Below are positions 61,078 through 64,000 of a DNA stretch of 64,000 nucleotides, one piece after another; positions within the stretch are counted from its first letter, which is position 1; every line of letters begins with the position of its first letter. The position numbers and the translations under genes are program-made. Under the pieces are notes generated by a model that saw only the letters and a program-made list of their open reading frames with translations, was not told where the DNA came from and searched no databases. This stretch comes from Nitrospiraceae bacterium UBA6905. GTDB taxonomy: Bacteria > Nitrospirota > Thermodesulfovibrionia > Thermodesulfovibrionales > UBA6898. Location of the stretch: positions 1 through 64,000 of the forward strand of contig DKBH01000080.1 in NCBI GenBank assembly GCA_002451165.1, read 5' to 3'.

Positions 61078-62328
61078 ATGAAAGTTTTACTCATTAATCC
61101 TAACCAGGTCCGTACTCCCCCTGCGCCTCCGATTGGTCTTGAATTTATCGCTGCAAGTCTCGAACAATCCGGACATGCGATTCGCATGCTCGATCTCTGT
61201 TTTTCTCTGGACCTATATGCAGACATTGATAAGGCAATGAGTGAATTCAGGCCTGAAATTGCCGGTATTTCGATCAGGAACATTGATAGTGTTCTTTTTC
61301 CGAACAATGAATTCTATCTGGACAGTATCAGGCAGATAGTGCTGCATCTCAAAAAGAGATATGGAATTCCGGTGATTATAGGGGGGGCGGCGTTGATGGT
61401 TGAAGCCAGCGCTCTTCTGGACTATCTCGGGGCAGACTATGGAATTTCAGGCCCTGCAGAGAATGTAATTAATGATGTTCTGGTGAAATTGCAGAGGGGG
61501 CAGGAAACTGATCGCATTATCAGGGGAAATTACCAGCCCTATGCCCCGTCTCCGAGATGCACAGCCGGCATAGACTATAGTCGGTATTATCAAGAAGGTG
61601 GCATAGCGGGGTTTGAGACCCATAAGGGATGCAGTTCTTCGTGTGTTTACTGTATTGAAGCTAACTCGCCTGTTGCATTCAAAAATCCGATGCATGTCGT
61701 ACAGGAAATCAGGGGATTCGTAGAACAGGGCTTTGACCACTTTCATCTTTGTGATGCAGAGTTCAATGAAGATCTGGACCAAGCACTGACTTTTTGTGAG
61801 GCGCTGAAGAAATCGGCAATGACAATCAGGTGGGTTGCTTACATGAAGCCGGGGAATTTTAGTCAGAAACTTTTCAGGCTCATGAGAGAAACTGGCGTAT
61901 ATCTCATAACCCTTACCATTGACTCATTTAAGAAGTGCCCGCTCTATTGGAGTGACACAGAAAAAATCATCTTCAATGCCAAAAACAATGACATCACAGT
62001 GGTCGTAGATCTTCTTACTGGTTTTCCTTACGAGGATGAGGAACTTCTGACATGGTGTCTCGACTTTTTTCGTCGTCTGAGTCCAGAGAGAGTAAACATA
62101 AATACCCATATTCGTCTTTACAGAAATCTGCCAATTACTCGCATCATTAAAGCTGACCCGTCCCTATTCTGCTTTCTTATGGGAAGCGTGACTGATGAGA
62201 ACATGATACGGCCGCTCTTCTTCAACCGAATCGACAATAATAAGCTGAGGGAATTAATTGCAGAAGATAAATTCTTCAAGATTGAAGGAACAGAAATAGG
62301 GGTAAATTATAGCCGATTCAACATATAA
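61078..62328 (+). CDS. B12-binding-like/radical SAM protein
   Basis: 416 aa. N-terminal Rossmann-like cobalamin-binding-type domain (VLLINPNQVRTPPAPPIGLE, VIIGGAALMVEAS) without the DxHxxG motif, so a bound B12 would be base-off or absent. Then the radical SAM motif CSSSCVYC (CxxxCxxC), FHLCDAEFNEDLDQALTFCE and a C-terminal tail. Resembles class-B-type methylases or Fe-S oxidoreductases of natural-product and tRNA/lipid modification, substrate unknown. 48 bp after nrdJ, with no SD. Confidence 0.88.
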   Translation: MKVLLINPNQVRTPPAPPIGLEFIAASLEQSGHAIRMLDLCFSLDLYADIDKAMSEFRPEIAGISIRNIDSVLFPNNEFYLDSIRQIVLHLKKRYGIPVIIGGAALMVEASALLDYLGADYGISGPAENVINDVLVKLQRGQETDRIIRGNYQPYAPSPRCTAGIDYSRYYQEGGIAGFETHKGCSSSCVYCIEANSPVAFKNPMHVVQEIRGFVEQGFDHFHLCDAEFNEDLDQALTFCEALKKSAMTIRWVAYMKPGNFSQKLFRLMRETGVYLITLTIDSFKKCPLYWSDTEKIIFNAKNNDITVVVDLLTGFPYEDEELLTWCLDFFRRLSPERVNINTHIRLYRNLPITRIIKADPSLFCFLMGSVTDENMIRPLFFNRIDNNKLRELIAEDKFFKIEGTEIGVNYSRFNI

Positions 62329-62409
62329 CTTCTTAATTCCCTCTTGTTCGTAGAAAGGTAAATAATCTTATAGATATAAAAGGAAAAGCGGCTAACCCTA
62401 AGAAAATAC

Positions 62410-62438
62410 TTGAATATTTTTGTTGGCTTTACTAATAT
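62410..62438 (+). promoter_or_regulatory. Promoter of nifU-like gene
   Basis: TTGAAT, 17-nt spacer, TAATAT. An AAAATA/ATATTTT inverted repeat (about 62404-62420) overlaps the -35 region. Confidence 0.6.
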
Positions 62439-62458
62439 TGAACGTGTAAGGAGTGAAA

Positions 62459-62680
62459 ATGCTGCGTGAAAAAGTCGAAAAAGTACTTGATAGAATTAGA
62501 ATAAGCTTGAAATCTGAGGGAGGGGATATAGAGCTTATTGATGTAAAGGACGGAATTGTGTACGTAAAGCTTATGGGGGCATGTGGGACCTGCCCCATGT
62601 CAAAGCTCACCATGAAAAACCTTGTTGAATCAAGCATAAAGAAGGAGATTCCGGAAATCAAAGCTGTTCAGGCAATTTAA
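62459..62680 (+). CDS. NifU C-terminal-domain iron-sulfur scaffold protein
   Basis: 73 aa from ATG 62459 (AAGGAG upstream; a GTG at 62453 is possible). The NifU/Nfu domain: SLKSEGGDIELIDVKDGIVY and GACGTCPMSKLTMKN with the CxxC that binds a 4Fe-4S or 2Fe-2S cluster. Short stand-alone Nfu form. It delivers clusters to client enzymes such as the lipA or radical SAM proteins elsewhere in the window. Confidence 0.94.
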   Translation: MLREKVEKVLDRIRISLKSEGGDIELIDVKDGIVYVKLMGACGTCPMSKLTMKNLVESSIKKEIPEIKAVQAI

Positions 62681-62690
62681 AATTGAAGGA

Positions 62691-63869
62691 ATGAAGAGTC
62701 GACGAGATATTAAGGGTACAATAATATTTTCAGCAATATGGGTTCTTATTTTTATTGCCATTGGCATCTTCTCGACTTCCTGTCCTGTTGAATCCGCGGA
62801 AAAGAATGAAGTCTCTGATATCCGCTATTGGTCATATCCTGACTATACCCGCGTTGTCATCAATCTCTCGGGCCGTGCTGAGTATGATCATCATCGTCTC
62901 TCTCGCCCCGACAGGCTCTATTTTGACCTAAAGGGCAGCATCCTGAAGCATGACCTTCAAAAAAACATTGCTGTCGGAAATGGCATGCTCAAGAATGTCA
63001 GAGCAGGTCAGTTTGCTGAGAATATTGTTCGCGTCGTTCTTGACCTTGATAAGATGCAAAGTTATAAGGTTATTACGATGGAAGATCCCTGCAGGCTTGT
63101 AATAGACATTTACGGTAAGATACAGACATCCTCATGGAAAAAAAAGATCGTGCTTGATCCCGGACATGGAGGGCATGATCCTGGAGCAATTGGCCCTAAG
63201 AATCTGTATGAGAAAGACGTTGTGCTTGATATAGCATTGAAATTGAAAAAGATTCTTGCGCAGGATCGTAGCCTTGAAGTATTTCTCACTCGTGAAACGG
63301 ATATTTTTATCCCCCTTGAGCAGAGAACTGCCATAGCGAATAGCAAGGGCGCGGATCTCTTTATATCCATTCATGCGAATGCAAGTCCGCGAAGAGAAAC
63401 GAAGGGCGTTGAGACCTACCTCCTGAACTGGACAAATGACGAGGAAGCGATGAAGGTTGCCGCGCGCGAAAATGCGATATCCCTAAAGAAGATGAAAAAA
63501 ATGAACGAAGGTAGAGATGTCCTTGATATTATGCTTAGCGATCTGCGGCGTGATACGAAACGTGATGAATCCGTGAAGCTCGCTAACTTGGTGCAAAAGA
63601 ACATGGTTAATGGCCTAAATAAGAGCTATAGTCACATTGTTGATCTCGGCGTGAAACAGGCGCTTTTTTACGTTCTTTTCGGCGCTCAAATGCCTTCTGT
63701 GCTTGTGGAAGTCTCATTCATCAGCAATCCATTGGAAGAAAAACTTCTCGCACAGGACAGTTATAGGGTTGAATTGGCCCAATCTATTGCTTCCGGCGTT
63801 AGCAAGTATGTGTCTGCACTTCCTGAGGAACAGATAGTTGCAAAAAACGGCAGGAACATTGCCCCCTGA
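62691..63869 (+). CDS. N-acetylmuramoyl-L-alanine amidase with AMIN domain (AmiC-like)
   Basis: 392 aa. Hydrophobic N-terminus (IIFSAIWVLIFIAIGIF), an AMIN domain (about residues 40-135; SYPDYTRVVINLSGRAEYD) that targets peptidoglycan, and an Amidase_3 catalytic domain with VLDPGHGGHDPGAIG (zinc His), FISIHANASP and EVSFISNPLEE (catalytic Glu). Cleaves septal murein. Preceded by the Nfu gene after 10 bp; the next gene starts inside its 3' end. Confidence 0.94.
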   Translation: MKSRRDIKGTIIFSAIWVLIFIAIGIFSTSCPVESAEKNEVSDIRYWSYPDYTRVVINLSGRAEYDHHRLSRPDRLYFDLKGSILKHDLQKNIAVGNGMLKNVRAGQFAENIVRVVLDLDKMQSYKVITMEDPCRLVIDIYGKIQTSSWKKKIVLDPGHGGHDPGAIGPKNLYEKDVVLDIALKLKKILAQDRSLEVFLTRETDIFIPLEQRTAIANSKGADLFISIHANASPRRETKGVETYLLNWTNDEEAMKVAARENAISLKKMKKMNEGRDVLDIMLSDLRRDTKRDESVKLANLVQKNMVNGLNKSYSHIVDLGVKQALFYVLFGAQMPSVLVEVSFISNPLEEKLLAQDSYRVELAQSIASGVSKYVSALPEEQIVAKNGRNIAP

Positions 63870-64000
63870 ACTACGGATACTCTCGTATCTTTTTTTCGTT
63901 CTCTCACTCTTTTTTTTCCCGCATCCAATCTATTTCATAGTCCTGTTTATCTTGCTGATCTTTTGTCTGTCGAGGTTTCCTTTGCTCATTTTGAAGGCTG
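63859..64000 (+). CDS. Membrane protein, 3' partial (runs off window)
   Basis: A TTG at 63859, spaced 4 nt from AGGAA and overlapping the amiC stop by 11 bp, opens a frame that stays open to the end of the window. Its first ~47 residues read PPELRILSYLFFVLSLFFF, then hydrophobic VLFILLIFCLS and RFPLLILKA, i.e. two transmembrane helices. The pattern is similar to the start of ECF-transporter T/CbiQ-like or other polytopic proteins, but the family cannot be fixed from this fragment. Confidence 0.5.
   Translation, partial: MPPELRILSYLFFVLSLFFFPHPIYFIVLFILLIFCLSRFPLLILKA

Noticed and set aside
1..64000. CRISPR arrays, tRNA/rRNA genes, insertion sequences, prophage
   Set aside because: Intergenic spaces were scanned for direct-repeat arrays, T-loop consensus and transposase frames; none was found.

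Overview
This window looks like chromosomal core sequence from an anaerobic Gram-negative (LPS-bearing) bacterium. Gene content and order suggest Nitrospirota (Thermodesulfovibrio-like) or a neighbouring deep lineage; this is inferred from gene complement only. The supporting features are a type II secretion operon with PilM/N/O/P-like parts, an LPS-transport/rpoN cluster, formate-tetrahydrofolate ligase, a cobalamin-type ribonucleotide reductase, [NiFe]-hydrogenase maturation genes, and a def-fmt-DUF116-lipA-alaC-hom run. I see no rRNA, tRNA, CRISPR array, prophage, transposase or plasmid gene. Most genes sit in tight operons with 1-4 bp overlaps.

Layout. 1-6.8 kb: T2SS genes gspE (cut by the left edge), K, L, M, C-like and D. 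6.8-10 kb: a histone-deacetylase-like enzyme and fhs on the minus strand. 10.2-13.5 kb: surA-like, purN, then an ECF sigma factor, its zinc-binding anti-sigma factor and a DUF3106 protein, followed by about 740 bp without a clear gene. 14.3-16.8 kb: rsmD, coaD, an EamA transporter and queE. 16.9-28 kb (minus): lptC-lptA-lptB-rpoN-hpf-rapZ, then rsmB-PASTA-rpe-TPR-pgsA-DUF512-aroE. 28.2-35.1 kb (plus): def, fmt, DUF116, lipA, alaC, hom, then a sulfur-relay module (TusA-like, ThiF/MoeB-like, JAMM protease). 35.1-40.9 kb: a yybP-ykoY (manganese) riboswitch with its promoter and terminator, leading htpX, a CaCA cation exchanger, a PII-type cation ATPase and purC. 41-43 kb (minus): a TPR protein and ribD. 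43.1-50 kb: DUF948, YtxH, hypA, hypB, an Smr protein, hypF, hypD and hypE, with no hypC. 50-58.8 kb: a PPIase lipoprotein, pdxJ, acpS, nnr, pgeF, CBS, tsaE, nadK, a family-4 uracil-DNA glycosylase, HIT and a second SurA-like protein. 59-64 kb: a desulforedoxin-like protein with a lysine-rich tail, class II RNR, a radical SAM protein, a NifU-like protein, an AMIN-amidase and the start of a membrane protein that runs off the edge.

The clearest regulatory discovery is the manganese riboswitch at 35156-35309. Its promoter, aptamer core, P1 helix, mutually exclusive terminator and downstream SD can all be read directly, and it places htpX and probably two cation transporters under Mn2+ control. 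The other stretches most worth following are the hom-linked TusA/ThiF/JAMM module (possible thiocarboxylate-dependent homocysteine synthesis lacking its usual carrier), the desulforedoxin/lysine-tail protein beside an RNR that lacks a C-terminal cysteine tail, and several genes with -10 hexamers 5-8 nt from the start codon and no SD (likely leaderless mRNAs).
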